Shown piece after piece: positions 1 to 6,277 of a DNA stretch of 11,678 bases (positions are counted from its first letter, which is position 1; the number at the start of each line of letters is the position of its first letter). The DNA lies in assembly GCA_013817115.1 (NCBI GenBank), contig JACDDG010000038.1:1-11678 (forward strand), written 5' to 3'. The notes below the pieces were generated by a model. The model made no database searches. It saw only the letters and a program-made list of their open reading frames with translations, and was not told where the DNA came from. Origin of the DNA: Parachlamydiaceae bacterium (GTDB taxonomy: Bacteria; Chlamydiota; Chlamydiia; Chlamydiales; Parachlamydiaceae). Position numbers and translations under genes: made by a program.

Positions 1-157
1 TTTTCAGGTAGCTGCGAGAAAGGACTAAGAATTTCCAAATATTACGTGATTTCGCTTTTTTGGGATAGCGCTCCACCAGCACATTGACAAGTGCATCTTT
101 GCTGTAAAATGCTTGACCTCCGCTTACCGAATGAAAGAAATACAATTGATATCCTTT
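1..157 (-). other. unrecognised coding-like frame after the hlyD remnant, runs off the window
   Basis: On the minus strand, an open frame continues directly past the TGA that ends the HlyD-like remnant and stays open to the window edge (about 52 codons). It contains stretches such as FYSKDALVNVLVERYPKK and SRNIWKFLVLSRSYLK. In another frame an ATG overlaps that TGA (ATGA) and begins MKRISIVFLSF, so a downstream gene may start here and shift frame. HlyD genes are often followed by ABC-transporter genes, but I cannot match this sequence to one. It could be a decayed gene or the start of a gene continuing outside the window. Confidence 0.25.
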
Positions 158-343
158 TCATATTTTCTTTCCGTAGTGTTTCTTATGGGTTTCAATGAAA
201 ACATCCATTTGTTGGCCTACGAAGACTTGGTATTTTGATTCAACGAGGAATATAGCTTGCAATACTCGGATATCGATTTTTTCCGTAATATCATTTGTTA
301 TGTTTTGCTTTGCAACAAAATAAATTCGAGCGCTATGAATTTT
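158..343 (-). pseudogene. C-terminal remnant of an HlyD-family (membrane fusion protein) secretion adaptor
   Basis: The minus-strand frame from 343 down to the TGA at 160-158 encodes about 61 residues. It includes DIRVLQAIFLVES and YQVFVGQQMDVFIET, which resemble the C-terminal end of HlyD-type periplasmic adaptors (typical pattern: RVLQVIY, then a short spacer, then YVGQQVDVFI). These proteins link an inner-membrane ABC or other exporter to an outer-membrane channel. Only the C-terminus is present: upstream coding sequence is cut off at 344/345 by the left end of the IS66 element, and no HlyD-like sequence appears on the other side of it. This is therefore a gene fragment, not a functional adaptor. 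The assignment rests on motif recognition alone. Confidence 0.5.
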
Positions 344-344
344 T

Positions 345-369
345 GTAAGCCCTCAAGAAGTCATGGTGT
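345..369 (+). repeat. left terminal inverted repeat of the IS66 element
   Basis: Begins GTAAGCCCTCAAGAAGTCAT. It matches the inverted right end at 20 of 25 positions, and all five differences are transitions. Most of it (352-369) is also the outer arm of the end-proximal hairpin. Confidence 0.8.
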
Positions 370-431
370 AATAGCTTGGAGATCTCCGCTATCCGCTCCG
401 ATCTCAAGCTATTGCACCATGACTTCTTGAG
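352..431. repeat. long hairpin at the left IS66 end, upstream of the transposase gene
   Basis: The arms at 352-384 and 400-431 are inverted copies, about 31 bp paired with one G:T-type difference and one bulged base, around a 15-nt loop. The arm contains the terminal-repeat motif AAGTCATGG, so the left end holds the repeat twice, in opposite orientation. The hairpin sits between the IS tip and the transposase start at 472. In RNA entering from outside it would fold strongly and could block read-through or translation of transposase, as end structures do in several IS families. No U-tract follows it on the plus strand. Confidence 0.75.
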
Positions 432-471
432 CTTTTAAAAAAAAATCAAACATCTTGAAATTTATTTTCTA

Positions 472-2097
472 ATGCTGCAATCTCACAGCATGATTATCGA
501 TCACATTCTTGCTATGTTTACTTCTGAAGTTCGTAATTCTGACGCAATGCGTGCATTAGTAGCATTGAGTCTAACTTATTCTGAACAACTTCAATCCACT
601 CAAGAACAACTTACAAAAGCTTTGGACAAAATCAAAGTCTTGGAAGATGAAATAGCCAAACTACGAAAAACCCCAAAGCGTCCTAAGTTTAGCCCTAATA
701 ACATGCAGCCTAGAGAACGAAATAAAGGCTCATCAAAGCCTAATCCAATGCCGCTTGATAACGGTCCTTCTCTTGCACTAAAAGAGGTTTCTGAAATTAT
801 AGTTAAACCTGAAAATATTCCCGTAGGATCGCGATTTAAGGGGCATCAAACTTTTACTGTGCAAGAAATTAATATTATCGCCAAAGAAATTACATATAAA
901 TTAGAAGTTTGGCATACACCAACAGGAGAAGTCCTGCGCGGAAAAATTCCTACCGAATTAAAAGGGCAACATTTCGGCCCAACCCTCAGAGCGCTTGAAA
1001 CAAACCTTTATGCACAGGGTATGAGTCAACCAGCTATACACGAGTTTTTGGGTGGTTTAGGAATTGAAATATCTTCAGGGCAAGTCAATAATATTCTTCT
1101 AAATGAAGCCGAAGGTTATTCAAAGACTAGCGAAGCCATTTTAACTGCAGGACTAGAAGAAGCCCCCTATATCCGAACAGATGACACTGGAGAGAAGCAT
1201 CAGCATAAAAGTGGCTATTGCACTCACATTGGAGGAGAATATTTTGCTTACTACAAAACTTCATTTAGTAAATCCCGTGAAAATTTTCTCAAAATTCTTT
1301 TACAGGGCAAAGAAGGATATCGTATCAATGACTCCATGATATGGCACCTTTTTCAGTGTGGTGTTGAAGACGATGTACTTAATCTTTTTGAGAACTATAA
1401 GGGAAAGAGCTATGAAACAAAAAAAGGCATCAAACGCTTATTAAATGGTTTGGGATTAAAAGCCAAAAAAATACGCCAACAGTGCATCGAAGCAGGGCTA
1501 GTAGGCTATATTACCACTACAATTCTTAAACAAGGTCAGATTCTCATGTCTGACAGAGCTGGTCAATTTGCTTTATTTGATCACGCAGCTTGTTGGATTC
1601 ATATGGAAAGACCATTACGCAAAATTATTTGCACTAGCCGGGAAATAGAAAACCAGCTTAAAGGGGTTCGAAATGCCATTTGGACAATTTATAAAAAGCT
1701 TAGGGAAGCTGTCTTTACAGGGGAAGATAAAGCCGTTGTAAATCAGCTATATGACGATCTTGTCAAAATGAAGACAGGAAGTTCTGAGATAAATGATGTT
1801 ATCGCTAACTTTAAGGCATTTCGTGATGAGTTACTGAAAGTTTTAGATCACCCTGGAATCCCTTTGCATAATAACGATAGCGAGAGAGACATCAGGCCTG
1901 TGGCGAAAAGGCGAAATATTTCTGGGAGTACAAAAAGCGACCTTGGGCGGAAATTTCGAGATGGTCTTATGGGTATTAAGCAGACTTGCTTTCGAGTTGG
2001 CTATAATTTTTGGGATTATTTACAACGATGGCACCGAGGCGATCCTCCAGATCTGTCAAAACTTGTACGACATCGCTACCAAACATCAGCTACGTAA
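472..2097 (+). CDS. tnpC: IS66-family transposase (TnpC type)
   Basis: A 541-aa DDE transposase that moves the surrounding element. The N-terminus (about residues 35-67) is a coiled-coil-like helix rich in Q, E, L and K, as in the IS66 leucine-zipper region, followed by a basic, proline-rich linker. The catalytic core is visible: D237 in RTDDTG (family usually DET), D361 in MSDRAGQF, and E471 in NNDSERDIRPVAKRR, the signature IS66 block. Length is normal for TnpC and the frame is intact, so the enzyme may be active. The ATG at 472 has no clear Shine-Dalgarno site; ATG at 487 is an alternative. It is the only gene of the element and lies between two end hairpins. Confidence 0.93.
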   Translation: MLQSHSMIIDHILAMFTSEVRNSDAMRALVALSLTYSEQLQSTQEQLTKALDKIKVLEDEIAKLRKTPKRPKFSPNNMQPRERNKGSSKPNPMPLDNGPSLALKEVSEIIVKPENIPVGSRFKGHQTFTVQEINIIAKEITYKLEVWHTPTGEVLRGKIPTELKGQHFGPTLRALETNLYAQGMSQPAIHEFLGGLGIEISSGQVNNILLNEAEGYSKTSEAILTAGLEEAPYIRTDDTGEKHQHKSGYCTHIGGEYFAYYKTSFSKSRENFLKILLQGKEGYRINDSMIWHLFQCGVEDDVLNLFENYKGKSYETKKGIKRLLNGLGLKAKKIRQQCIEAGLVGYITTTILKQGQILMSDRAGQFALFDHAACWIHMERPLRKIICTSREIENQLKGVRNAIWTIYKKLREAVFTGEDKAVVNQLYDDLVKMKTGSSEINDVIANFKAFRDELLKVLDHPGIPLHNNDSERDIRPVAKRRNISGSTKSDLGRKFRDGLMGIKQTCFRVGYNFWDYLQRWHRGDPPDLSKLVRHRYQTSAT

Positions 2098-2124
2098 GGA
2101 TGTGCTCATACTTGCCTTAAATAG

Positions 2125-2177
2125 GTAAGTCCTTAAAAAGTTATGGTGCGCAGCGCCATGACTTTTTAAGGACTTAC
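2125..2177. repeat. palindromic right end of the IS66 element (terminal repeat plus inverted copy)
   Basis: The arms at 2125-2149 and 2153-2177 are inverted copies, 25 bp with two G:T-type differences, around a 3-nt loop. The outer arm is the right terminal repeat and the inner arm is a second, inverted copy of it. It starts 27 nt after the transposase stop and may also serve as a transcription stop structure, although no T-run follows. Confidence 0.75.
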
Positions 2178-2390
2178 AATTTCCCAAACATTTGCCTTTT
2201 GAGAAGCAAGGGCATCTTTAGTAAATTCATTTTCAATTACGTCATTGGATTTATTTACTATGGCTAATATAATGTCTTGAATTGTTTTGTTTTTACAAAA
2301 TAACGAATTGCTATCCTGAAATCCATTAATTAGTAAAAGGATAACTTTAGCTTGGTAAATTCTTTCAGAAATTTTAGGTAACTGGAACAT
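2178..2390 (-). pseudogene. N-terminal gene fragment truncated by the IS66 right end
   Basis: A minus-strand frame starts at ATG 2390 (MFQLPKISERIYQAKVILL) and runs 71 codons into the right IS66 end, where it continues only three residues (VSP) before a stop inside the element. I do not recognise the protein. It looks moderately hydrophilic with one short hydrophobic stretch, and no Shine-Dalgarno site is obvious. It does not resemble the HlyD fragment on the other side of the element, so the two are unlikely to be halves of one gene. It could also be a chance frame. Confidence 0.3.
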
Positions 2391-2564
2391 GATCTGCTTG
2401 AAATTTTCTATTTACCGAGATAGTAGGGCTGAATAATTTCCCTTTCAGAAACATGAGAACTATGAATGTCTTTTTGCTCTATGCAAGTCTATTCATCAAA
2501 ATAAATGATAGATATTAAAATAGCGTCAACAAATATTTTTTGGCAAATCAAAATTTATTGTTTC

Positions 2565-2592
2565 TTGATTTTTTCCGCTATTTCTTTATAAT
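2565..2592 (+). promoter_or_regulatory. sigma70-type promoter
   Basis: TTGATT (2565-2570) and a perfect TATAAT (2587-2592) are spaced 16 bp apart. No intact gene follows: the first ATG (2623) opens only 14 codons. The promoter therefore appears to be left over from a decayed gene, or drives a short untranslated transcript. Confidence 0.5.
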
Positions 2593-2622
2593 GGAAGATA
2601 TACATCAATTTTAATTTTACAT

Positions 2623-3005
2623 ATGAAAGAAATCAATAACTTCAATGGGGAAAATCTTGATGTCTAAGAAAAGCGCCCTTGGATTGAGACAAAAGTCTAA
2701 TTAATTGACTTTATAGTTTAAAGTCCTCGTTTTCTTTGAATCAATTATAAAAAAAACTAAAGGATTTAAATGAATTTCAACTCGTATTTTATTGCACATT
2801 TTTAGGGGACGACGCCTAAGATCGGTGAGTCTAAAATTACACGTATCAGCGGAAGGTGGCTTCAAGGCCGCCTTACAGTGGCCAATACAAAAACTAAAAT
2901 TGGCAGAGGTTCGGATTTAAGGATGAAATGAAAGCCTTAATGAAGCTGGAGCTGAAAGTAATCGCGAACCCTAAAGGAACAGCGGTGAATTTGTCACTAG
3001 TTTAG
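2623..3005 (+). other. stretch without an intact gene; decayed coding-like remnants
   Basis: Behind the promoter are short frames: 2623-2667 (14 codons), then ATG 2770 with a good AAAGGA site 6 nt upstream, stopped after 11 codons by TAG (2803-2805). The same frame then stays open to 2929-2931 (containing TPKIGESKITRISGRWLQG). A neighbouring frame is open from about 2913 to the TAG at 3003-3005 (MKALMKLELKVIANPKGTAV). This could be one gene broken by a stop and a frameshift near 2912, but I cannot name the family. A 7-bp hairpin (2707-2713 with 2719-2725) followed by a T-rich run could be a weak terminator. Confidence 0.25.
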
Positions 3006-3046
3006 ATAAGCCCGATGACTGTTTAACAGTAAGACCTAAACGGAAC

Positions 3047-3091
3047 CCTACTTTCTTGATGATTTGTTCAAACAAATTCAAGAAGGGTAGG
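3047..3091 (+). promoter_or_regulatory. imperfect hairpin covering the ribosome binding site of the RNHCP gene
   Basis: Arms 3047-3066 and 3073-3091 pair over about 18 bp with small bulges. The right arm contains the AAGAAGGG Shine-Dalgarno-like site that precedes ATG 3094, so folding would hide it. It may be a translational control element or an old intergenic terminator; no T-run follows. Confidence 0.4.
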
Positions 3092-3093
3092 AA

Positions 3094-3407
3094 ATGGGCA
3101 AGAAAGAAGAAAATGTACATTTTGTCTGTGCAATTTGTCAGCAAAATGTGGTGTCGTTGCAAAATGGAAGCTACAGAAATCATTGTCCTTTTTGCTTGGG
3201 ATCTATTCACGTGGATAATAAGCCAGGAGACAGGAGTAGCTCATGTAAGGGAGAGATGGTTGCTTCTCGATTAATTTATAACGGGAAAAAAGGATGGCAG
3301 ATTATCCACGAGTGTAAAAAGTGTGGCATTAAGTAAATAAAATTGCAGAAGGAAATGTGCAGCCAGATGATTGGCCAACACTCATAGCATTAAGCCAAAA
3401 AATCTGA
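3094..3407 (+). pseudogene. RNHCP-domain zinc-ribbon protein, 3' end frameshifted
   Basis: The first 80 codons (3094-3336) encode an RNHCP-family protein: C12-x2-C15, the name-giving R28-N-H-C-P-F-C34 block, HVDNKPGDR, then C74-x2-C77. The cysteine pairs suggest a zinc ribbon; the family has no well-defined biochemical role. The frame stops just after CGIK. Adding one A near 3331-3333 would continue the protein as VNKIAEGNVQPDDWPTLIAL to a stop at 3405-3407, which fits the usual C-terminal tail of the family and a full length of about 105 residues. This is either a recent 1-nt deletion or a sequencing error. The cysteine core survives, so the short form could still fold. ATG 3094 has AAGAAGGG about 7 nt upstream. 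Confidence 0.8.
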
Positions 3408-3585
3408 AAATGCTTTATATGCAAATATGGAAGGGTTTCTCTTAAATTGAGGCATATAGAAAGACGCTGTAAAAGAAACATTTTCCGCTTTGATCTCTCA
3501 AGAGAAAGAAATCTATACGTCCTGTTAAAAGGTTTTCAGGAAAAAATTTGCGCCAGTAGATCGAAAATAATGTAGAGGTTCTCTA

Positions 3586-3947
3586 ATGAAAAAAATGAGC
3601 TGAGTTTACAGATTCTTCAAGAAGGGGACATCCCTTTGTTAGTGAAGACTTTTAACTTCCCTTGGACATCTCTTGAACCGACACAGGAAAAATGGAAAAA
3701 ATATTATGCTGAACAAAAAGAAAATATTCGGACTGTGTGTATTGCAAAAGTGCAAAATGACTTTGTTGGGTATGGTAGCTTATTGAACGTTTCAGGGTAT
3801 CCGAATTTCAAGAATGACGGCGTTCCTGAAATCCATGATGTCTGGGTTTCAGAAGCGCATCGAGGAAATGGAATTGGGAAGAGATTGGTCCAATATTTAG
3901 AGAAACTAGCTCTACAAGAACATCACAAGCAGAAAAATATATGTTAA
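3586..3947 (+). pseudogene. GNAT-family N-acetyltransferase, frameshifted start and truncated C-terminus
   Basis: The acetyl-CoA-binding motif A is clear: VWVSEAHRGNGIGKRL (R-x-x-G-x-G) preceded by GVPEIHD. GNAT enzymes transfer acetyl from acetyl-CoA to amines of drugs, peptides or metabolites. The natural start is probably ATG 3586, with AGAGG upstream, but a run of seven A (3589-3595) puts the frame out, giving MKKMS then stop. Eight A would give MKKNELSLQILQEGDIPLL in frame with the rest. The open part can begin only at a weak TTG (3636). The protein also ends early (ALQEHHKQKNIC), lacking the roughly 45 C-terminal residues with the last strands of the fold. It is probably inactive. Its stop lies 10 nt before the Nudix start. 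Confidence 0.75.
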
Positions 3948-3957
3948 GGAAAGAGCT

Positions 3958-4551
3958 ATGAATAACATTGCAATACGTTCTGATATTTATCGCCTGGTTT
4001 CTTCCATTAGCCCTATGGATACGATAGAGGAAGAACACGTTAATTTTGTTCTAAATTGGATTGAGTCTGGAATTGAAATTTTTCGCACGGGAAAACCGGC
4101 AACTCCGGAAACCCATTTGGTTTCTTATTTTGTCGTGGCATCCCCAGATCAAAGCAAGGTTTTATTGGTCGATCATAAGAAAGCAATGCTGTGGCTTCCT
4201 CCAGGCGGTCATGTAGAGCCAGGAGAACATCCAAAAGAAACTGTGAGTAGAGAGATTAAGGAGGAACTCGACATTGAGGCTGAGTTCCTTTGCGACGAAC
4301 CGATTTTGCTTACCGTCACAAAAACTGTAGGAAATGTCGCTAAGCACACAGACGTATCCTTTTGGTACTTGCTTAAGTGTGATCCTAACTCCGTTTTGAA
4401 TTACGACGCAGATGAGTTTAATAAAATTGGTTGGTTTGGGATTGATGAGATTCCCTATGAGAAGTCAGATCCTCATATGAAGCGTTTTGTAGAAAAAATG
4501 CTCAATTTATTAAAATTAAATAGTTGCTTAACTGTTTTAGGGGGAAAATGA
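3958..4551 (+). CDS. Nudix hydrolase
   Basis: A 197-aa member of the Nudix superfamily, which cleaves nucleoside diphosphates linked to other groups. The complete Nudix box spans residues 84-106 (GHVEPGEHPKETVSREIKEE plus LDI), with E99, E102 and E103 as the expected metal ligands; the only deviation is D for G near the end of the box. The N-terminal helical part (EEEHVNFVLNWIESG, FRTGKPATPETHLVSYFVV) fits a common bacterial Nudix subgroup found beside acetyltransferases and phosphotransferases. The substrate cannot be told from sequence. ATG 3958 follows AAGGA by 7 nt. Its stop overlaps the next start (ATGA, 4548-4551), implying translational coupling and an operon. Confidence 0.9.
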   Translation: MNNIAIRSDIYRLVSSISPMDTIEEEHVNFVLNWIESGIEIFRTGKPATPETHLVSYFVVASPDQSKVLLVDHKKAMLWLPPGGHVEPGEHPKETVSREIKEELDIEAEFLCDEPILLTVTKTVGNVAKHTDVSFWYLLKCDPNSVLNYDADEFNKIGWFGIDEIPYEKSDPHMKRFVEKMLNLLKLNSCLTVLGGK

Positions 4552-5588
4552 ATATGAAAACTCTTTCAGAAGAACAACGCATTATTGATTGCCTGAACAT
4601 TGATTACGGAATTAAAGTTACTACGCTTACGTTCCTTCCTTTAGGTGCAGATATAAATGCTTCAGTATATGAAGCTCGAGCGTATGATCATTTCACATAC
4701 TTCGTAAAGTTAAAACGCGGCCACAATCATGAAATTAGCGTTACGATACTTTCATTGTTACATGATGCAGGAATTCAGATTATCCCTCCCATCAAAACGC
4801 TACATGGTCAATTAGCCCAACATATAGGCGACTTCACACTCATTGCGTATCCTTTTGTCGAGGGACAGAATGGATTTAGTCGTAATCTAACAGACGATCA
4901 ATGGGTTACTCTTGGGAAAATGTTGCAGCAAGTTCATAAAGTGCAGGTACCACCATCAGTACAAAATCGAATCAGGAGGGAATCTTATTCAGCCAAGTGG
5001 CGAGAGGCCGTTCGATCGCTCTATACTTACATGGAAATTCACTCTAGCAGTGACGAAATTGCCATAAAGCTACTGACGTTTATGAAAGAGCATAAAGCAT
5101 CCATTCATCGCCTGGTAGATCGTGCTGAACGCTTAAGCCAAATGATTGAGGAACAGTCGCCTGAATTCGTGCTGTGTCATTCCGATATTCATGGGGGTAA
5201 TGTATTGATAGATGGACAAGGCACTATCTACATTGTGGATTGGGATGAACCTATCATGGCACCCAAAGAGCGCGATCTCATGTTTATTGGCGGTGGTGTC
5301 GCGAATGTTTGGAATATTCCGCGTGAAGAGGAATTTTTTTATAAAGGCTACGGAAAGACTAACATCAATAAGGTAATCCTAGCCTATTACCGACATGAGC
5401 GAATCGTAGAGGATATTGCAGAGTACGGTCAAGTGTTACTTTTGACGACAGCTGGGGGCGAAGACAGGGCAGAAATGTACGAGCATTTTATAGACATGTT
5501 TGAACCTCTAGGTGTCGTAGATATAGCATTCAAAACAGATGAGAGCTTCGCCAAATTATGTTGTATAAATGGGTTAAAAGAAAAATGA
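4548..5588 (+). CDS. aph(9): spectinomycin 9-phosphotransferase-like aminoglycoside kinase, APH(9)-Ia type
   Basis: A 346-aa APH-fold kinase that would transfer phosphate from ATP to a hydroxyl, in APH(9) the 9-OH of spectinomycin. The Brenner motif is intact: H211-S-D213-I-H-G-G-N218, followed by the metal-binding D231-W-D233-E. Long blocks such as PKERDLMFIGGGVANVWN, YYRHERIVEDIAEYGQ and SAKWREAVRS agree closely with the Legionella APH(9)-Ia sequence as I remember it. Substrate specificity in this protein is inferred. ATG 4548 overlaps the Nudix stop. ATG 4554 is an alternative with better spacing (9 nt) from AGGGGG. The 3' end overlaps the next start by 4 nt (5585-5588), placing the gene mid-operon. 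The frame and active site are intact. Confidence 0.92.
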   Translation: MNMKTLSEEQRIIDCLNIDYGIKVTTLTFLPLGADINASVYEARAYDHFTYFVKLKRGHNHEISVTILSLLHDAGIQIIPPIKTLHGQLAQHIGDFTLIAYPFVEGQNGFSRNLTDDQWVTLGKMLQQVHKVQVPPSVQNRIRRESYSAKWREAVRSLYTYMEIHSSSDEIAIKLLTFMKEHKASIHRLVDRAERLSQMIEEQSPEFVLCHSDIHGGNVLIDGQGTIYIVDWDEPIMAPKERDLMFIGGGVANVWNIPREEEFFYKGYGKTNINKVILAYYRHERIVEDIAEYGQVLLLTTAGGEDRAEMYEHFIDMFEPLGVVDIAFKTDESFAKLCCINGLKEK

Positions 5589-6250
5589 AAAAAATTATAT
5601 GCATTATTGTATTCTGTCTATCCTTGGATCTCTCTCTGCATGGATTAGAACAACTGGGGTGTAATTCTATGAAAAAATCCATACAAATTATTTATATAAA
5701 CGGGCCCTCAAGTGCCGGAAAAACGACACTGGCCGAAGCATTGCAGAAAGAGTTTGATGTGCCATTTCTACATATCGGTATCGATCGCGTCATTGGTATG
5801 ATGCCAAATAAATTAAACAATTGGGAAGGCGGCCCTGCCCCCTTAGGATTTAGCTGGAAATTATCCGTTGATGAAACAGGGACCCCTGTCCATGAAATCC
5901 AAACAGGTCCTTTTGGAAAGAAAATGGTTAAAACACTAAAAGAAATCGTCTTAACCATGGCGCGAATGGGCCATCATATCATTGTAGATGATGTCTCTTT
6001 CGGAAAATGTGAGGTTGATGAGTGGAGAGAGGCTTTGAAAGATTGTAAAGTTCTTTGGATAGGGATTAAGGCCCCTCTTACCGTCTTAGAAGCAAGAGAA
6101 AAAGAGCGAGGTAATCGCATGCATGGATCGGCACGTGCTCAATATTTTAAAGTCCACAAAGACGTCGTCTATGACATTGAATTTGATACAAGTAGAGAAC
6201 CTCTAGAAACCATTGTAAGAACCATCAAAGAACGTTATATCGGAAACTGA
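5585..6250 (+). CDS. chloramphenicol phosphotransferase-like P-loop kinase (CPT family)
   Basis: A 221-aa protein from ATG 5585, which overlaps the aph stop. Residues 40-48 are a Walker A loop (GPSSAGKTT). LHIGIDRVIGMMP follows, with D67 aligned to the catalytic Asp of the Streptomyces venezuelae chloramphenicol 3'-O-phosphotransferase. The C-terminal lid pattern REKERGNRMHGSARAQYF, then VHKDVVYDIEFDTS, is typical of the family. Many homologues phosphorylate unknown substrates, so chloramphenicol resistance is only possible. The first 28 residues form a signal-peptide-like stretch (MKKIICIIVFCLSLDLSLHG) before an internal ATG at 5669 that would give the normal cytosolic length of 193 aa. Either the long form is exported or 5669 is the real start, though only a distant GGGG precedes it. 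Confidence 0.87.
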   Translation: MKKIICIIVFCLSLDLSLHGLEQLGCNSMKKSIQIIYINGPSSAGKTTLAEALQKEFDVPFLHIGIDRVIGMMPNKLNNWEGGPAPLGFSWKLSVDETGTPVHEIQTGPFGKKMVKTLKEIVLTMARMGHHIIVDDVSFGKCEVDEWREALKDCKVLWIGIKAPLTVLEAREKERGNRMHGSARAQYFKVHKDVVYDIEFDTSREPLETIVRTIKERYIGN

Positions 6251-6277
6251 ATTGAATTACTTTCGAGGAAAATTTTG

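Larger units (their letters stand above)
345..2177 (+). mobile_element. IS66-family insertion sequence, single-ORF (ISBst12-like) type, complete
   Basis: The element is 1,833 bp. It begins GTAAGC and ends with the inverted GACTTAC, matching the GTAAG tips typical of IS66. The left (345-369) and right (2153-2177 inverted) ends agree at 20 of 25 positions, with consensus GTAAGYCCTYAARAAGTCAT. It carries only the tnpC-type DDE transposase and lacks the tnpA and tnpB genes of classical IS66 members, as in the ISBst12 subgroup. IS66 elements usually duplicate 8 bp of target, but the flanks here (gaattttt and aatttccc) do not match. The element therefore probably suffered or caused a rearrangement after insertion. 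Confidence 0.85.

Noticed and set aside
1943..2128. 61-codon plus-strand ORF overlapping the transposase 3' end
   Set aside because: Out-of-frame shadow of the intact IS66 transposase; no start signal and no recognisable protein.
2805..3091. Possible structured RNA (tmRNA-like GGGGACGACGCC start, later hairpins)
   Set aside because: No tRNA-like end, no tag-peptide frame and no conserved tmRNA or RNase P core; the frames in it look more like broken coding sequence.
2971..3274. ORFs of 72-79 codons on both strands around the RNHCP start
   Set aside because: Shadows of the RNHCP gene and the hairpin; none has the cysteine pattern or a start site.
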